Below are positions 24,155 to 34,463 of a stretch of 64,000 nucleotides of DNA, in pieces. This stretch comes from Arthrobacter frigidicola. Its GTDB lineage: Bacteria > Actinomycetota > Actinomycetes > Actinomycetales > Micrococcaceae. The notes below the pieces were generated by a model. That model worked only from the letters and a program-made list of their open reading frames with translations, was not told where the DNA came from and did not search any database. The DNA lies in NCBI GenBank assembly GCA_003602285.1, contig QZVU01000002.1, forward strand, positions 372,001-436,000, given 5' to 3'. The translations under genes and the position numbers were made by a program. How positions within the stretch are numbered: position 1 is the first letter of the stretch; every line of letters starts with the position of its first letter.

Positions 24155-24937
24155 GTGAACCGCGAAGAACTTGCCAGCTACCTCGATTCCGTCCGCATCA
24201 CCGGGGAGGTGGCCACCCCGCGGGAGAACAACCTCGACCACATGCGTCGATTCCTCGACGGGAATGAGCACCTCGAGTTCGGCGTGCGCACCACGCGCCC
24301 CTGGACCTTCGACGAGGTCTTCACCCTGATGCACGAGAAGGTCGGGACCAGTGCCGACCCGTCCCACACCACCGGCCAGGACACCATCGACGCCGCCAAG
24401 TGCGTGGCCGCACTCGACCGATTCGCGGACCGGCTGGGCCGCTCGGTCCGGGCCGGGGAACGCATCCTCTTCGCCACGGGCCATCCCGGGGGTCTCCTTC
24501 CGGTCCACGCGGCCCTCGCGTCCGCCGCCGCACAGGCCGGCGCCGAGGTGATGGAGATCCCGCACGGAATCCGGTTCCGGGAGGGCGACGTCCGCCAGGT
24601 CCAGGGGGTCCTGGCCTGGCACCAGCACGGGAACCTGATGCACACCCACTACCCGCAGCCAATGCGCCTCGTGCTCGAGTCCCTCGCTGCCGCCGGCAGG
24701 CCGGGACCCGAGCTCGTGGTCGCCGACCACGGCTGGGCGGGAGAAGCCGCGGCCGCCGGCGTGCCGGCACTCGGATTCGCCGACTGCAACGACCCCGGCC
24801 TCTTCGTGTCCGAAGCCGAAGGCCAGCTCGAGGTGGCGGTCCCCCTCGACGACAATGTGCCGCCCGTCCTGTACATGCCGCTAACGGAATATGTTCTGGA
24901 GCGGGCAGGGCTTGCCGGAGCGCCGGCACTGCGCTGA
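24155..24937 (+). CDS. Conserved protein of the mshA-fhs locus, possible phosphatase
   Basis: The 260-residue soluble protein has no signal peptide or membrane helix. Recognisable features are GTSADPSHTTGQDTID near residue 66, ATGHPGGLLPVHAALA near 108, several conserved-looking histidines (AWHQHGNLMHTHYPQP near 153) and VADHGWAGEAAAAGVPALGF near 190. Clustered His and Asp residues suggest a metal-dependent hydrolase or phosphatase, but I cannot name the family with certainty. GTG at 24155 is the start. It is 23 nt after mshA and 12 nt before fhs, so co-transcription is likely. Confidence 0.6.
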   Translation: MNREELASYLDSVRITGEVATPRENNLDHMRRFLDGNEHLEFGVRTTRPWTFDEVFTLMHEKVGTSADPSHTTGQDTIDAAKCVAALDRFADRLGRSVRAGERILFATGHPGGLLPVHAALASAAAQAGAEVMEIPHGIRFREGDVRQVQGVLAWHQHGNLMHTHYPQPMRLVLESLAAAGRPGPELVVADHGWAGEAAAAGVPALGFADCNDPGLFVSEAEGQLEVAVPLDDNVPPVLYMPLTEYVLERAGLAGAPALR

Positions 24938-24949
24938 TAGGTTGGCCCC

Positions 24950-26617
24950 ATGAGCGACCTGGAGATTGCGCGCCGCGCGGCGATCCGACCCATCGAGGAA
25001 ATTGCCGATGCGGCGGGGGTCCCGCGGGACGCCCTGGAGCCCTACGGCCGGTATAAGGCGAAGATCGATCCCACCCGCCTCGCGAATCGGCCCGGGCGCC
25101 CCGGGCGGGTCGTGCTGGTGAGCGCCATGAGCCCAACCCCCGCCGGCGAGGGGAAGTCGACCTGCACCGTGGGGCTCGCCGACTCCCTCGCCCGGGCCGG
25201 TCAGCACGTGATGATCGCCCTGCGGGAGCCTTCCCTCGGCCCGGTGCTTGGGATGAAGGGAGGCGCCGCCGGCGGCGGATACTCCCAGGTGCTGCCCATG
25301 GACGAGATCAACCTCCACTTCACCGGGGACTTCCACGCCATCACGTCGGCGAACAACGCGCTCGCGGCGCTCGTGGACAACTCAATTCATCAGGGCAACC
25401 CGCTGAACATCGACCCGCGGCGGGTCACCTTCCGGAGGGTCCTCGATATGAACGACCGGTCGTTGCGCAGCGTCGTGGTGGGCCTCGGCGGTCCGGCGGA
25501 GGGCACGCCCCGTCAGGACGGCTTCGACATCACGGCCGCCTCCGAGATCATGGCGGTGTTCTGTCTGGCCACCGACCTCGCCGACCTGCGGGAGCGGCTC
25601 TCGCGCATCACCTTCGGCTACTCCTACGACCGCAAGCCGCTCACCGTCGCCCAGCTGGGGGTCGAGGGGGCGCTGACCCTGCTGCTGAAGGACGCCTTCA
25701 AGCCGAACCTCGTCCAGACGATCGCCGGGACCCCCGCCCTGGTGCATGGCGGGCCGTTCGCCAATATCGCCCACGGCTGCAACTCCGTGGTTGCCACCCA
25801 GACCGCCCGGCGCCTGGCCGACATCGTCGTCACCGAGGCCGGTTTCGGGGCCGACCTGGGCGCCGAAAAGTTCCTCGACATCAAGGCCCGCGCGGCCGAC
25901 GTCGCACCCGACGCCGTCGTGATCGTGGCCACCATCCGCGCACTGAAGATGCACGGCGGCGTGGACAAGGCGGACCTGGCTGAACCGGATGCCGCGGCGC
26001 TCGAGGCGGGCACCGCCAACCTGCTGCGGCACGTACGCAATGTTGAGAAGTTCGGATTTTCCCCGGTCGTGGCGATCAACCGCTTCGCCACCGACGGCGA
26101 CGCCGAGCTCGACTGGCTGCTGGGCTGGTGCGCCTCGCAGGGCATCGCCGCCGCCGTCGCCGACGTGTGGGGCCAGGGCGGCGGCGGACCCGGGGGAGAC
26201 GACCTGGCCGCCGCCGTCCTGGCCGCCCTCGACCAACCGGCGGACTTCCGCCATTTGTACCCGCTGGAGCAGCCGGTGGAGGAAAAGATCCGGACCATTG
26301 TGCAGGAGATCTACGGAGCCGACAATGTCGACTTCTCGGTGCCTGCTCTGCGTCGCCTCGCCGAGATCGAGGCGAACGGCTGGGGCGAACTGCCGGTGTG
26401 CATGGCCAAGACCCAATACTCGTTCTCCGATGACGCAACCCGGCTCGGAGCACCCACCGGATTCACGGTGCACGTCCGGGACCTCATCCCAAGGACCGGT
26501 GCCGGATTCATCATCGCCCTCACCGGAGCGATCATGACGATGCCGGGGCTGCCAAAGGTCCCCGGAGCCCTCGGCATGGACGTCGACGCCGACGGCAACG
26601 CGGTCGGGCTCTTCTAG
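24950..26617 (+). CDS. fhs: Formate-tetrahydrofolate ligase
   Basis: ATP-dependent synthesis of 10-formyltetrahydrofolate from formate and THF, feeding one-carbon metabolism. The 555-residue protein has the P-loop segment [20 protein letters not shown] near residue 60, [20 protein letters not shown] and [12 protein letters not shown], all hallmarks of the family, and ends [16 protein letters not shown]. Length is normal. The glycine cleavage genes 5 kb downstream belong to the same one-carbon network. It ends facing ino1, with GC-rich hairpins between the convergent genes. Confidence 0.95.
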   Translation: MSDLEIARRAAIRPIEEIADAAGVPRDALEPYGRYKAKIDPTRLANRPGRPGRVVLVSAMSPTPAGEGKSTCTVGLADSLARAGQHVMIALREPSLGPVLGMKGGAAGGGYSQVLPMDEINLHFTGDFHAITSANNALAALVDNSIHQGNPLNIDPRRVTFRRVLDMNDRSLRSVVVGLGGPAEGTPRQDGFDITAASEIMAVFCLATDLADLRERLSRITFGYSYDRKPLTVAQLGVEGALTLLLKDAFKPNLVQTIAGTPALVHGGPFANIAHGCNSVVATQTARRLADIVVTEAGFGADLGAEKFLDIKARAADVAPDAVVIVATIRALKMHGGVDKADLAEPDAAALEAGTANLLRHVRNVEKFGFSPVVAINRFATDGDAELDWLLGWCASQGIAAAVADVWGQGGGGPGGDDLAAAVLAALDQPADFRHLYPLEQPVEEKIRTIVQEIYGADNVDFSVPALRRLAEIEANGWGELPVCMAKTQYSFSDDATRLGAPTGFTVHVRDLIPRTGAGFIIALTGAIMTMPGLPKVPGALGMDVDADGNAVGLF

Positions 26618-26643
26618 GCCCCTGCCCGCCGACCGGACGCGAC

Positions 26644-26690
26644 CGGTGGGCATGTCCGGATATGCCCACCGACCGGCTGCGGTCGGTGGG
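26644..26690. terminator. Two overlapping hairpins between fhs and ino1
   Basis: Stem 1 pairs CGGTGGGCAT (26644-26653) with ATGCCCACCG (26662-26671). Stem 2 pairs CCCACCGACCG (26665-26675) with CGGTCGGTGGG (26680-26690). The two share 26665-26671, so only one can form at a time. No clear T-run follows. They probably end one or both convergent transcripts. Confidence 0.65.
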
Positions 26691-26802
26691 CGGAATCGGA
26701 CCGGCCGCGCATTGAGTGGCGGGGCCTGAACCTGCCGTGCCTTAAACGGTCCGGCCGCCTGCCTGAACCAGGAAGACGGCCGGAACCTACCTTGGGCGGA
26801 GT

Positions 26803-27888
26803 CTAACGCTCGATGTCTCCGCGGATGAACGCCTCGACCTTTTCGTGGGCAATGTCATCCGCGTACTGCTCAGGCGGGGACTTCATGAAGTAGCTCGACG
26901 CCGACAGGATCGGACCGCCGACGCCACGGTCGAGGGCGATCTTCGCCGCCCGGATGGCGTCGATGATGACACCGGCGGAGTTGGGGGAATCCCACACCTC
27001 GAGCTTGTATTCGAGCGACACCGGGGCGTCACCGAAGTTGCGGCCCTCGAGGCGGACGAACGCCCACTTCCGGTCGTCGAGCCAGGCCACGTAGTCCGAG
27101 GGGCCGATGTGAACATCGTCGGCGTGAAGTTCGGCCTTCACGTTCGAGGTGACGGCCTGGGTCTTTGAAATCTTCTTGGACTCCAGGCGGTCGCGCTCGA
27201 GCATGTTCTTGAAGTCCATGTTGCCGCCGACGTTCAGCTGGTACGTGCGGTCCAGGGTCACGCCGCGGTCTTCGAAGAGCTTCGCCATCACGCGGTGCGT
27301 GATGGTTGCGCCGATCTGGCTCTTGATGTCGTCGCCGACGATCGGCACGCCGGCGGCGGTGAACTTGTCGGCCCATTCCTTGGTCCCCGCGATGAAGACG
27401 GGCAGGGCATTGACGAAGGCTACACCTGCGTCGATGGCGCACTGGGCGTAGTATTTCGCGGCGTGCTCCGAGCCCACCGGCAGGTAGCAGACGAGGACAT
27501 CGGCCTTGGTGGCCTTGAGCTGGCCCACGATGTCGACCGGTTCCTCGTCGGATTCCACGATGGTCTCGCGGTAGTACTTGCCCAGGCCGTCGAGGGTGTG
27601 GCCGCGCTGCACGATCACGCCGGTCGGGGGGACGTCGGCGATCTTGATGGTGTTGTTCTCGCTGGCACCGATCGCTTCGGCGAGATCGTGGCCGACCTTC
27701 TTGCCGTCGACGTCGAAGGCCGCGACGAACTGCACGTCGCTGACGTGGTAATCGCCGAACTTGACGTGCATCAGGCCGGGGACCTTGGCCGACGGATCCG
27801 CGTCCCGGTAGTAGTGCACGCCCTGTACAAGGGACGCGGCACAGTTGCCGACGCCGATGATTGCCACCCGGATGGGGTTAGTTCCCAC
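26803..27888 (-). CDS. ino1: Inositol-3-phosphate synthase
   Basis: NAD-dependent isomerisation of glucose 6-phosphate to 1L-myo-inositol 1-phosphate (1D-3-phosphate), the precursor of mycothiol and phosphatidylinositol. The 361-residue actinobacterial form has the Rossmann motif [16 protein letters not shown] at the N-terminus, [15 protein letters not shown] near residue 188, and [12 protein letters not shown], with catalytic lysines in [11 protein letters not shown] start at GTG 27888, which has GAGGAG 5 nt upstream; an in-frame TTG at 27900 overlaps that ribosome site. It is convergent with fhs. Confidence 0.95.
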   Translation of the reverse strand: MGTNPIRVAIIGVGNCAASLVQGVHYYRDADPSAKVPGLMHVKFGDYHVSDVQFVAAFDVDGKKVGHDLAEAIGASENNTIKIADVPPTGVIVQRGHTLDGLGKYYRETIVESDEEPVDIVGQLKATKADVLVCYLPVGSEHAAKYYAQCAIDAGVAFVNALPVFIAGTKEWADKFTAAGVPIVGDDIKSQIGATITHRVMAKLFEDRGVTLDRTYQLNVGGNMDFKNMLERDRLESKKISKTQAVTSNVKAELHADDVHIGPSDYVAWLDDRKWAFVRLEGRNFGDAPVSLEYKLEVWDSPNSAGVIIDAIRAAKIALDRGVGGPILSASSYFMKSPPEQYADDIAHEKVEAFIRGDIER

Positions 27889-28113
27889 AGTTCTCCTCAA
27901 AAAGCACGCTGAAGTGTAATAGGCCCGTTCAGCCCCGTAACAGAGGGTCGGGCAGAGAATGTCCAGTCTACGTCCATTTGGGCGTATGCCGGTTGGACTC
28001 TATCAACCTTGCAGGCTCCCCGTTCACCGCACCCGGTCCGTACGGGCCCCGTCGATGCTGCGGATGGCTCGGGTAGGCTGGGGCGAGCACGGATTCCCAG
28101 CGAAAGAACCCAC

Positions 28114-29295
28114 GTGAGCGCAGCTTCATTCCGATACGAAAAACTTGGCCCGGAGGATTTCGACCGGCTCGTCGGCGGGTACCCCGACGTGGTCGTTCCG
28201 CTTGAGCAGACTCCAGACTGGGCCGGGTTCGAGACCGCGCTGGGTCGCCGCCCCTACGGGATCTGGGCGTACTACGACGGCGAAACACTCGTTGCCGTCG
28301 CCAGCTACCTCCTCATCCAACGGCGTCTGAGGACCTCCCTTGTGGTGGTCAACGGGCCTGTGTGGTTCGCGGAACGGACGCCGGCTGCCGAACGCACCCT
28401 GATGACGACTGTCCTTTCGCAGTTCGCGGCCGATTCCGGGGTCGATCCGCTGTATATACGGATGCAGGTATCGACGCCGCAGCCGCCGGCGGAGGGCCCG
28501 CTGGAGCACGGCTGGTTCGAGCGGGAGATTGTTGTCGATCTCGCGCCGGAAGAAAAGGACCTGTTCCGGAGCTTCAAGCCCAACGCCCGCAACAGCATCC
28601 GTCGTGCCCAGAAATCCGGGGTCGAAGTCCGAAGTATTCCTCGCGAGCTATGGAGCGAAACCTTCCGGCAGGACCTTTTCCCCATCATGAGGGAGACCGC
28701 CGAACGCGATGGATTCGAAAGCTTCGCGTCCGACTACTACGAAACGCTCTTGACCGAACTGGGCGACTACCTCCGCCTGCTCGTCGCCTACCTCGACGGA
28801 AAGCCGGTGAGCTGGCTCATCACCAGCGAGTACCGGGGCTCCGCGGTCTACTACTTCGCCGGAAGCACCCAGCAGGCCCGCAAGATCTTCGCGCCCTACC
28901 TCCTGCTCTGGGAAGCCTTCCGGGAGCTCAAGGCCGCGGGCAACCGCACCTGCGCCCTGACCGGCATCGTCAGCGAGAACTACCCGCAGCTCGCAAACGT
29001 CACCACCTTCAAGCGGAACTTCTCCAAGAACGTCGTCGTGGTGCCCACGACGTATGACCTGCCCGTAAAGCCGCTGCAGTACCGGACCCTCGGTGCGGCC
29101 CTCCGCGCCCGGCGGAGCCTGCCGGGACAGGTGCGGGCTGCACGGAAGGCGCTGGCCGCCGCGCGCGGCACCATCGCCGCCAAGGTCGGGCCGGCCACCG
29201 CCGCGCCCGCCCAGCCCGGCACTGACGTCCAGCCCGCGACTGACGTCCAGCCAAACACTGACGTCCAGCCCGCGACTGACGCACGGCCCGCCTGA
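28114..29295 (+). CDS. FemAB-type aminoacyltransferase (peptidoglycan bridge formation)
   Basis: Likely transfers amino acids from aminoacyl-tRNA to the stem peptide of a peptidoglycan precursor. The 393-residue protein from GTG 28114 has two GNAT-like halves: EQTPDWAGFETALGR near residue 30, FKPNARNSIRRAQKSGVEV near 155, and KPVSWLITSEYRGSAVYYFA with RKIFAPYLLLWEAF near 235-270. This order is typical of FemX/MurM relatives. The last 30 residues are a Thr-Asp-Val-Gln-Pro repeat that looks disordered. A longer N-terminal extension to 28009 is open but lacks a ribosome site. The substrate is inferred from the family only. Confidence 0.85.
   Translation: MSAASFRYEKLGPEDFDRLVGGYPDVVVPLEQTPDWAGFETALGRRPYGIWAYYDGETLVAVASYLLIQRRLRTSLVVVNGPVWFAERTPAAERTLMTTVLSQFAADSGVDPLYIRMQVSTPQPPAEGPLEHGWFEREIVVDLAPEEKDLFRSFKPNARNSIRRAQKSGVEVRSIPRELWSETFRQDLFPIMRETAERDGFESFASDYYETLLTELGDYLRLLVAYLDGKPVSWLITSEYRGSAVYYFAGSTQQARKIFAPYLLLWEAFRELKAAGNRTCALTGIVSENYPQLANVTTFKRNFSKNVVVVPTTYDLPVKPLQYRTLGAALRARRSLPGQVRAARKALAAARGTIAAKVGPATAAPAQPGTDVQPATDVQPNTDVQPATDARPA
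29219..29284. repeat. 18-bp tandem repeat at the 3' end of the FemAB gene
   Basis: Three full in-frame copies of an 18-bp unit built on ACTGACGTCCAGCC, plus a partial fourth, encode TDVQPA/N repeats in the C-terminal tail. Copy differences are few, which indicates recent expansion. Confidence 0.8.
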
Positions 29296-29310
29296 GGAAA
29301 GTGAGAACCG

Positions 29311-30753
29311 ATGGTTGACGTCGAGGTTGTCGGTTCCGGGCCCAACGGGCTGGCAGCGGGCGTGGTGTTGGCCCGGGCCGGTCTGAGCGTCCGCGTGCAC
29401 GAATCGGCGGCGACCATCGGAGGCGGATCGCGCACCCTCCCGCTGATGGAGGACGGGGCGGTCCACGACGTCTGCTCGGCGGTCCACCCCATGGCGCTTG
29501 CCTCGGAGTTCTTCACCTCCTTCGAGCTTCGCCGCCGCATCGGGTTCGCCATCCCCGAGGTCTCCTACGCCCACCCGCTCGATTCCGGGAGGGCGGGGAT
29601 CGCTTACCGCAGCCTGGACCGGACCGTGGCGGAACTGGGTGCTGACGGCCCGGCGTACCGGCGGCTGATGCAGCCCCTTATCGATTCCCGGGACGGCATC
29701 CTCGCGCTGACCCTGAACCACCTGCTGCGCGTGCCGAAGAACCCGCTGGCCGCGGCGCGGCTCGCGGCGGCCGTACTCGACCAGGGCTCGCCGGCCTGGA
29801 ACCGGCGGTTCCGGGGCGAGGAGGCCCCGGCGATGCTGACCGGGGTCATGGCGCACCCCGTCGGACCGCTTCCCTCGCTCACGGCCGCCGGAGCCGGAAT
29901 GGTCCTCGGCCTGCTTGCTCACGCGGGCGGGTGGGCCATCCCCGTCGGCGGTTCCCAGGCGATTGCCGACGCCATGGCCCGGGACATCGAAGACCATGGC
30001 GGCGAGATCATCACCGGTTCCCGGGTGCGCTCCCTCGCGGAGCTCGGCGGTGCCAGGGCGGTCCTGCTGGACATCGCCCCGCCCGCGCTTGTGGAGATGG
30101 CGCGGGGACGGCTTCCGGGAGGGTACGCGCGGGCGCTGCGCAGGTTCCGCTTCGGCAACGCGGCCTGCAAGGTCGATTTCCTGCTCTCCGGCCCCGTGCC
30201 GTGGACCAATTCGGAGGTGGCCCGGGCCGGCACCGTCCACCTTGGCGGAACCCGGGCCGAGGTGGCGGCGGCCGAGGCGGACGTCAAGGCGGGACGCCAC
30301 CCGGAGCGCCCCTACGTCCTTGTCTCCCAGCCGTCGCTGTTCGACCCGACCCGGGCGCCGGCTGGCCGGCACACCCTCTGGACCTACTGCCACGTGCCCC
30401 GCGGCTCCACGACGGACATGACCGAGGCCATCACAGCCCAGATCGAACGCTTCGCCCCCGGCTTCCGGGACCTGATTCTCGACTCGCACTCCTCGACGGC
30501 CGCCCAACTCGGGGAGTACAACGAAAACTATGTCGGCGGCGACTTCGGCTCGGGCGCAGTCGACCTCCGCCAGATGATCGCCCGCCCGGTCCTGTCCACC
30601 CACCCGTGGGCCACCCCGCTGAAGGGGGTCTACCTCTGCTCCCAGTCGGCCCCGCCTGGACCGGGCGTCCACGGCATGGCCGGATTCCACGCCGCGAAGC
30701 TCGCCCTGCGGCGCGAGTTCGGGCTGGGAATGCCCGAACTGGGAATCGGCTGA
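29311..30753 (+). CDS. FAD-dependent oxidoreductase, phytoene desaturase/PYROXD2-like
   Basis: A flavin oxidoreductase of the amine oxidase/phytoene desaturase superfamily; substrate unknown. The 480-residue protein starts with the dinucleotide-binding motif EVVGSGPNGLAAGVVLARAG and an acidic residue ending the second strand (VHESAATIGGGSRT). It has GGWAIPVGGSQAIADAMARD near residue 210 and the C-terminal FAD-contact segment VYLCSQSAPPGPGVHGMAGF. No carotenoid genes are nearby, so carotenoid synthesis is unlikely from context. It lies 15 nt after the FemAB gene and probably shares its transcript. Confidence 0.85.
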   Translation: MVDVEVVGSGPNGLAAGVVLARAGLSVRVHESAATIGGGSRTLPLMEDGAVHDVCSAVHPMALASEFFTSFELRRRIGFAIPEVSYAHPLDSGRAGIAYRSLDRTVAELGADGPAYRRLMQPLIDSRDGILALTLNHLLRVPKNPLAAARLAAAVLDQGSPAWNRRFRGEEAPAMLTGVMAHPVGPLPSLTAAGAGMVLGLLAHAGGWAIPVGGSQAIADAMARDIEDHGGEIITGSRVRSLAELGGARAVLLDIAPPALVEMARGRLPGGYARALRRFRFGNAACKVDFLLSGPVPWTNSEVARAGTVHLGGTRAEVAAAEADVKAGRHPERPYVLVSQPSLFDPTRAPAGRHTLWTYCHVPRGSTTDMTEAITAQIERFAPGFRDLILDSHSSTAAQLGEYNENYVGGDFGSGAVDLRQMIARPVLSTHPWATPLKGVYLCSQSAPPGPGVHGMAGFHAAKLALRREFGLGMPELGIG

Positions 30754-30793
30754 CAATCGAGTCATTCCATACGAGAACGCACAGGAGGCACCG

Positions 30794-31234
30794 ATGGACG
30801 CTCAGACAGCAGGCGACCCCTACCGCCTGGAACGGTTCGTTACCGCCCAGGACGCGGGCGGCACCTACCCGCGGGCCCTTGGCGAAATCCGAGCCGGACG
30901 CAAGCAGAGCCACTGGATGTGGTTCGTCTTTCCCCAGATCCAGGGCCTCGGGAGCAGCGCGACGGCCCGCGAGTTTGCCATCTCCTCCCTCGCCGAGGCG
31001 CAGGCCTATCTCGCCCACCCCGTCCTCGGGCCCCGGCTGCTCGAATGCGCCGCCGCGGCCGCCGCGCTGCCGGGGCACAGCGCGGAAGCGGTCTTCGGCG
31101 GCATCGACGCCCGGAAACTGCATTCGAGCGCGACCCTCTTCCACCGGGCCGCCCCCGGCGAGCCGGTGTTCTCCGACCTCCTCGCCAAGTACTTCGACTT
31201 CCAGCCCGACACCGCCACCGACGAACGCCTCTAA
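30794..31234 (+). CDS. DUF1810 family protein
   Basis: The 146-residue protein matches the DUF1810 (calpastatin-like) pattern: YRLERFVTAQ at the start, then AGRKQSHWMWFVFPQIQGLG near residue 37 and AREFAISSLAEAQAYLAHPV. It is short, soluble and rich in aromatic residues in the central segment. No biochemical role is established for the family as far as I know. An AGGAGG ribosome site precedes the ATG. It follows the oxidoreductase by 40 nt. Confidence 0.85.
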   Translation: MDAQTAGDPYRLERFVTAQDAGGTYPRALGEIRAGRKQSHWMWFVFPQIQGLGSSATAREFAISSLAEAQAYLAHPVLGPRLLECAAAAAALPGHSAEAVFGGIDARKLHSSATLFHRAAPGEPVFSDLLAKYFDFQPDTATDERL

Positions 31235-31273
31235 ACAGTGATCCTGAGCAGCGCCGCCGTCCGTCGAGCGCCT

Positions 31274-31303
31274 TTGCCCGGCCGGGGGTTGCCAAGGTAG
31301 GAT
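31274..31303 (+). promoter_or_regulatory. Candidate gcvP promoter
   Basis: TTGCCC (31274-31279) and TAGGAT (31298-31303) are 18 bp apart and lie about 40 nt before the riboswitch. Position and match only. Confidence 0.4.
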
Positions 31304-31340
31304 CGATGTGGTTTCGACCACAATTTCATATGCCTTTGAC

Positions 31341-31553
31341 CTGCAGCGGGAGAGTCCTGCCGCGAATATCCACTCGGCAGGCGCCGTAGGAGCAAATCCT
31401 CCCCAGGAATCTCTCAGGCCCAGTACCGCTGCGGTTAGGCAACTCTGGAAAGCAGCGCACCGGCCCAAGGGCAGGCAGCGCTCACCGAAGGTGCAAGCAG
31501 GCACGGAGCCCTGCGGAAACTCTCAGGTCCAAGACACAGAGCGGGGAGGAACT
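31341..31553 (+). ncRNA. Glycine riboswitch with two aptamer-like modules
   Basis: The 5' leader of gcvP has the glycine aptamer signatures twice. Module 1 has GCGGGAGAG (31345-31353), GCCGTAGGAGCAAATC (31383-31398) and AATCTCTCAGG (31408-31418), ending near AACTCTGGAAAG. Module 2 has CACCGAAGGTGCAAGC (31483-31498), GGAAACTCTCAGG (31515-31527) and the tail ACACAGAGCGGGG. By analogy with characterised gcv leaders, glycine binding would turn on expression of the cleavage system. The 5' strand of module 2 is less obvious than that of module 1. Confidence 0.9.
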
Positions 31554-31596
31554 CGAAAAGGGACGCGCTTCCAGCGCTTGAACGTACGGAGTTTCC

Positions 31597-34458
31597 ATGA
31601 CCGCCCATGCCGACCTGGCTTCCACCTTCGCCGACCGCCACATCGGTCCGCGCACCTCCGACGCCGCGCAGATGCTGTCGGTCCTCGGATACCCCAGCAT
31701 CGACAAGCTCGTCGACGTCGCCGTTCCGGCAAGCATCCGGTCCGCCAAGGCCCTTGATCTTCCTGCTGCGCTCAGCGAACCCGAGGTGCTGGCGCAGCTG
31801 CGCCGGATCGCCGGCCGCAACAAGACCGCTGTGCAGATGATCGGCCAGGGCTATTTCGACACCGTCACTCCTCCGGTGATCCGCCGCAACGTCCTCGAAT
31901 CCCCCGCCTGGTACACCGCCTACACGCCCTACCAGCCGGAAATCTCCCAGGGCCGCCTTGAGGCCCTCCTCAACTTCCAGACCATGGTCCAGGACCTCAC
32001 CGCCCTGGACATCGCCAACGCGTCGCTGCTCGATGAAGCCTCGGCCGTCGCCGAGGCCGTGCTGCTGATGCGCCGCTCGGGCAAGAACAAGTCAGGCCGC
32101 ACCGTCCTCGACGCCGACTGCCTCCCGCAGACCGTCGCCGTGGTCCGCGGCCGCGCCGAGGCGCTCGGCTTCGAGGTCGAGATCGCCGACCTAGCCCAGG
32201 GCCTGCCCGAGGGCGACATCAACGGCGTCGTCCTCCAGCAGCCGGGTGCCTCCGGTGCCCTGCGCGACTACACCGCGGTCATCGCCGCCGCCAAGGAGCG
32301 CGGGGTCCTCGTCACGGTCGCCGCCGACCTGCTGGCCCTGACCCTGATCACCGCCCCGGGCGAGCAGGGCGCCGACATCGCCGTCGGCTCCGCCCAGCGC
32401 CTTGGCGTTCCCCTGTTCTTCGGCGGACCCCACGCCGCCTACATGGCGGTGCGCAAGGGCCTCGAGCGCATGCTGCCCGGCCGCCTGGTCGGGGTGTCCA
32501 AGGACGCCGACGGCGCCCCCGCCTACCGGCTGGCCCTCCAGACCCGCGAGCAGCACATCCGCCGCGAAAAGGCGACGTCGAACATCTGCACCGCCCAGGC
32601 GCTGCTGGCCATCACCGCAAGCATGTACGGGGTCTACCACGGCCCCGAGGGCCTGAAGGCAATCGCCGAGCAGACCCACCGGCGCGCCGTCGACCTTGCC
32701 GGCCGGCTGACCGCCACCGGAGCGCAGATCGTCCACGACACCTTCTTCGACACCCTGCTGGTCCGCGTGCCCGGCCGGGCCGCCGAACTCGCGGACCGTG
32801 CCGAGGAGCTCGGCTACAACCTGCGCCGCGTCGACGCGGACCACCTCGGCATCTCCTGCGATGAGACCACCACCGAGGACCACATCGCCGCCGTCGCCGG
32901 TGTTTTCGGCGCCGGCAGCGACGCCGGTTCCGGGTCAGCGGACACCGGGACCCGGATCCCGGCCGGACTGCGCCGCACCTCGGCCTACATGACCCACCCG
33001 GTGTTCTCGCTGCACCGTTCGGAAACTGCGATGCTGCGCTACCTGCGCCGCCTCTCCGACCGCGACCTGGCCCTCGACCGCACGATGATCCCGCTGGGCT
33101 CGTGCACCATGAAGCTCAATGCCACGGTGGAGATGGAAGCGATCTCCTGGCCCGAGTTCGCCTCGATCCACCCGTTCGCGCCCACCGCGCAGACCGAGGG
33201 GTGGCGCGAACTCATCACCGACCTCGAGGAGCGCCTGGCCGAGATCACCGGCTACGCCAAGGTGTCCCTGCAGCCCAACGCCGGCTCGCAGGGTGAGCTC
33301 GCGGGCCTGCTCGCCATCCGTGGCTACCACCGCTCACGCGGCGACGAGAACCGCACGGTGTGCCTTATCCCCTCCTCGGCGCACGGCACCAACGCCGCCT
33401 CCGCCGTCCTCGCCGGTATGAAGGTGGTTGTCGTGGCCACGGCCGCCAACGGCAATATCGACCACGACGACCTCAAGGCGAAGATCGAGCAGCACGCCGA
33501 GAACCTCTCCGCGATCATGATCACCTACCCCTCGACACACGGTGTGTTCGAGGAGGATGTCCGCTGGGTCTGCGAGCAGGTGCACGCGGCCGGCGGACAG
33601 GTCTACATCGACGGCGCGAACCTCAACGCCCTCGTGGGGCTGGCCAAGCCGGGTGAGTTCGGCGGCGACGTCTCGCACCTGAACCTGCACAAGACGTTCT
33701 GCATCCCGCACGGCGGCGGCGGCCCCGGCGTCGGGCCGGTCGCCGTGGCCGAGCACCTCATCGACTTCCTGCCCGGGGACGCGAACCGGGACATCACCAC
33801 CGACGAGGCCGCCGGCGGCGCCCCCGTATCGGCGTCCATGTACGGCTCGGCCGGAGTCCTTCCCATCTCCTGGGCGTATGTGGCCCTGATGGGCGCCGAG
33901 GGCCTGACCAGCGCCACCGCGCACGCCCTGCTCGCCGCGAACTACATCGCCGCGCGCCTCAACGAGCACTTCCCCGTGCTTTACACCGGGGCACAGGGGC
34001 TGGTGGCGCACGAGTGCATCCTCGACCTGCGCCCGCTCACCGCGAAGACGGGGGTCACCGCCGAGGACGTCGCCAAGCGGCTCATCGACTACGGTTTCCA
34101 TGCGCCCACGCTGTCCTTCCCGGTGGCGGGAACCCTGATGGTGGAGCCCACCGAGTCGGAGAACCTCGCCGAGCTCGACCGGTTCATCGACGCCATGATC
34201 GCCATCAAGGGCGAGATCGACCGGGTCGCCGACGGCGAGTGGACCGTCGAGGAAAGCCCGCTGCGCCAGGCCCCGCACACGGCGACCACGCTCATCGGAG
34301 ACGACTGGAAGCAGTCCTACCCCCGCGAGCTCGCCGCCTACCCGCTGCGCTCCCTGCGGCACGACAAGTACTTCCCGCCGGTCCGGCGCATCGACGGCGC
34401 CCACGGCGACCGCAACCTGGTGTGCTCCTGCCCTCCCATCGAAGCCTTCGAGGACTAA
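31597..34458 (+). CDS. gcvP: Glycine dehydrogenase (decarboxylating), P protein
   Basis: PLP enzyme of the glycine cleavage system: decarboxylates glycine and passes the aminomethyl group to lipoyl-GcvH. The 953-residue single-chain form starts with [17 protein letters not shown] and carries the PLP lysine in [18 protein letters not shown] (Lys699). The glycine-rich GSCTMKLNA and [10 protein letters not shown] segments are also present. It lies directly downstream of the glycine riboswitch and 5 nt before gcvT. The partner gcvH is not in this operon. Confidence 0.96.
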   Translation: MTAHADLASTFADRHIGPRTSDAAQMLSVLGYPSIDKLVDVAVPASIRSAKALDLPAALSEPEVLAQLRRIAGRNKTAVQMIGQGYFDTVTPPVIRRNVLESPAWYTAYTPYQPEISQGRLEALLNFQTMVQDLTALDIANASLLDEASAVAEAVLLMRRSGKNKSGRTVLDADCLPQTVAVVRGRAEALGFEVEIADLAQGLPEGDINGVVLQQPGASGALRDYTAVIAAAKERGVLVTVAADLLALTLITAPGEQGADIAVGSAQRLGVPLFFGGPHAAYMAVRKGLERMLPGRLVGVSKDADGAPAYRLALQTREQHIRREKATSNICTAQALLAITASMYGVYHGPEGLKAIAEQTHRRAVDLAGRLTATGAQIVHDTFFDTLLVRVPGRAAELADRAEELGYNLRRVDADHLGISCDETTTEDHIAAVAGVFGAGSDAGSGSADTGTRIPAGLRRTSAYMTHPVFSLHRSETAMLRYLRRLSDRDLALDRTMIPLGSCTMKLNATVEMEAISWPEFASIHPFAPTAQTEGWRELITDLEERLAEITGYAKVSLQPNAGSQGELAGLLAIRGYHRSRGDENRTVCLIPSSAHGTNAASAVLAGMKVVVVATAANGNIDHDDLKAKIEQHAENLSAIMITYPSTHGVFEEDVRWVCEQVHAAGGQVYIDGANLNALVGLAKPGEFGGDVSHLNLHKTFCIPHGGGGPGVGPVAVAEHLIDFLPGDANRDITTDEAAGGAPVSASMYGSAGVLPISWAYVALMGAEGLTSATAHALLAANYIAARLNEHFPVLYTGAQGLVAHECILDLRPLTAKTGVTAEDVAKRLIDYGFHAPTLSFPVAGTLMVEPTESENLAELDRFIDAMIAIKGEIDRVADGEWTVEESPLRQAPHTATTLIGDDWKQSYPRELAAYPLRSLRHDKYFPPVRRIDGAHGDRNLVCSCPPIEAFED

Positions 34459-34463
34459 ACCCA

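Noticed and set aside
27889-27900. Upstream TTG start for ino1
   Set aside because: It would place the GAGGAG ribosome site inside the coding sequence; GTG at 27888 has ideal spacing.
28648-30765. 705-codon minus-strand frame
   Set aside because: It lies antisense to the FemAB and oxidoreductase genes, with no motif and biased composition.
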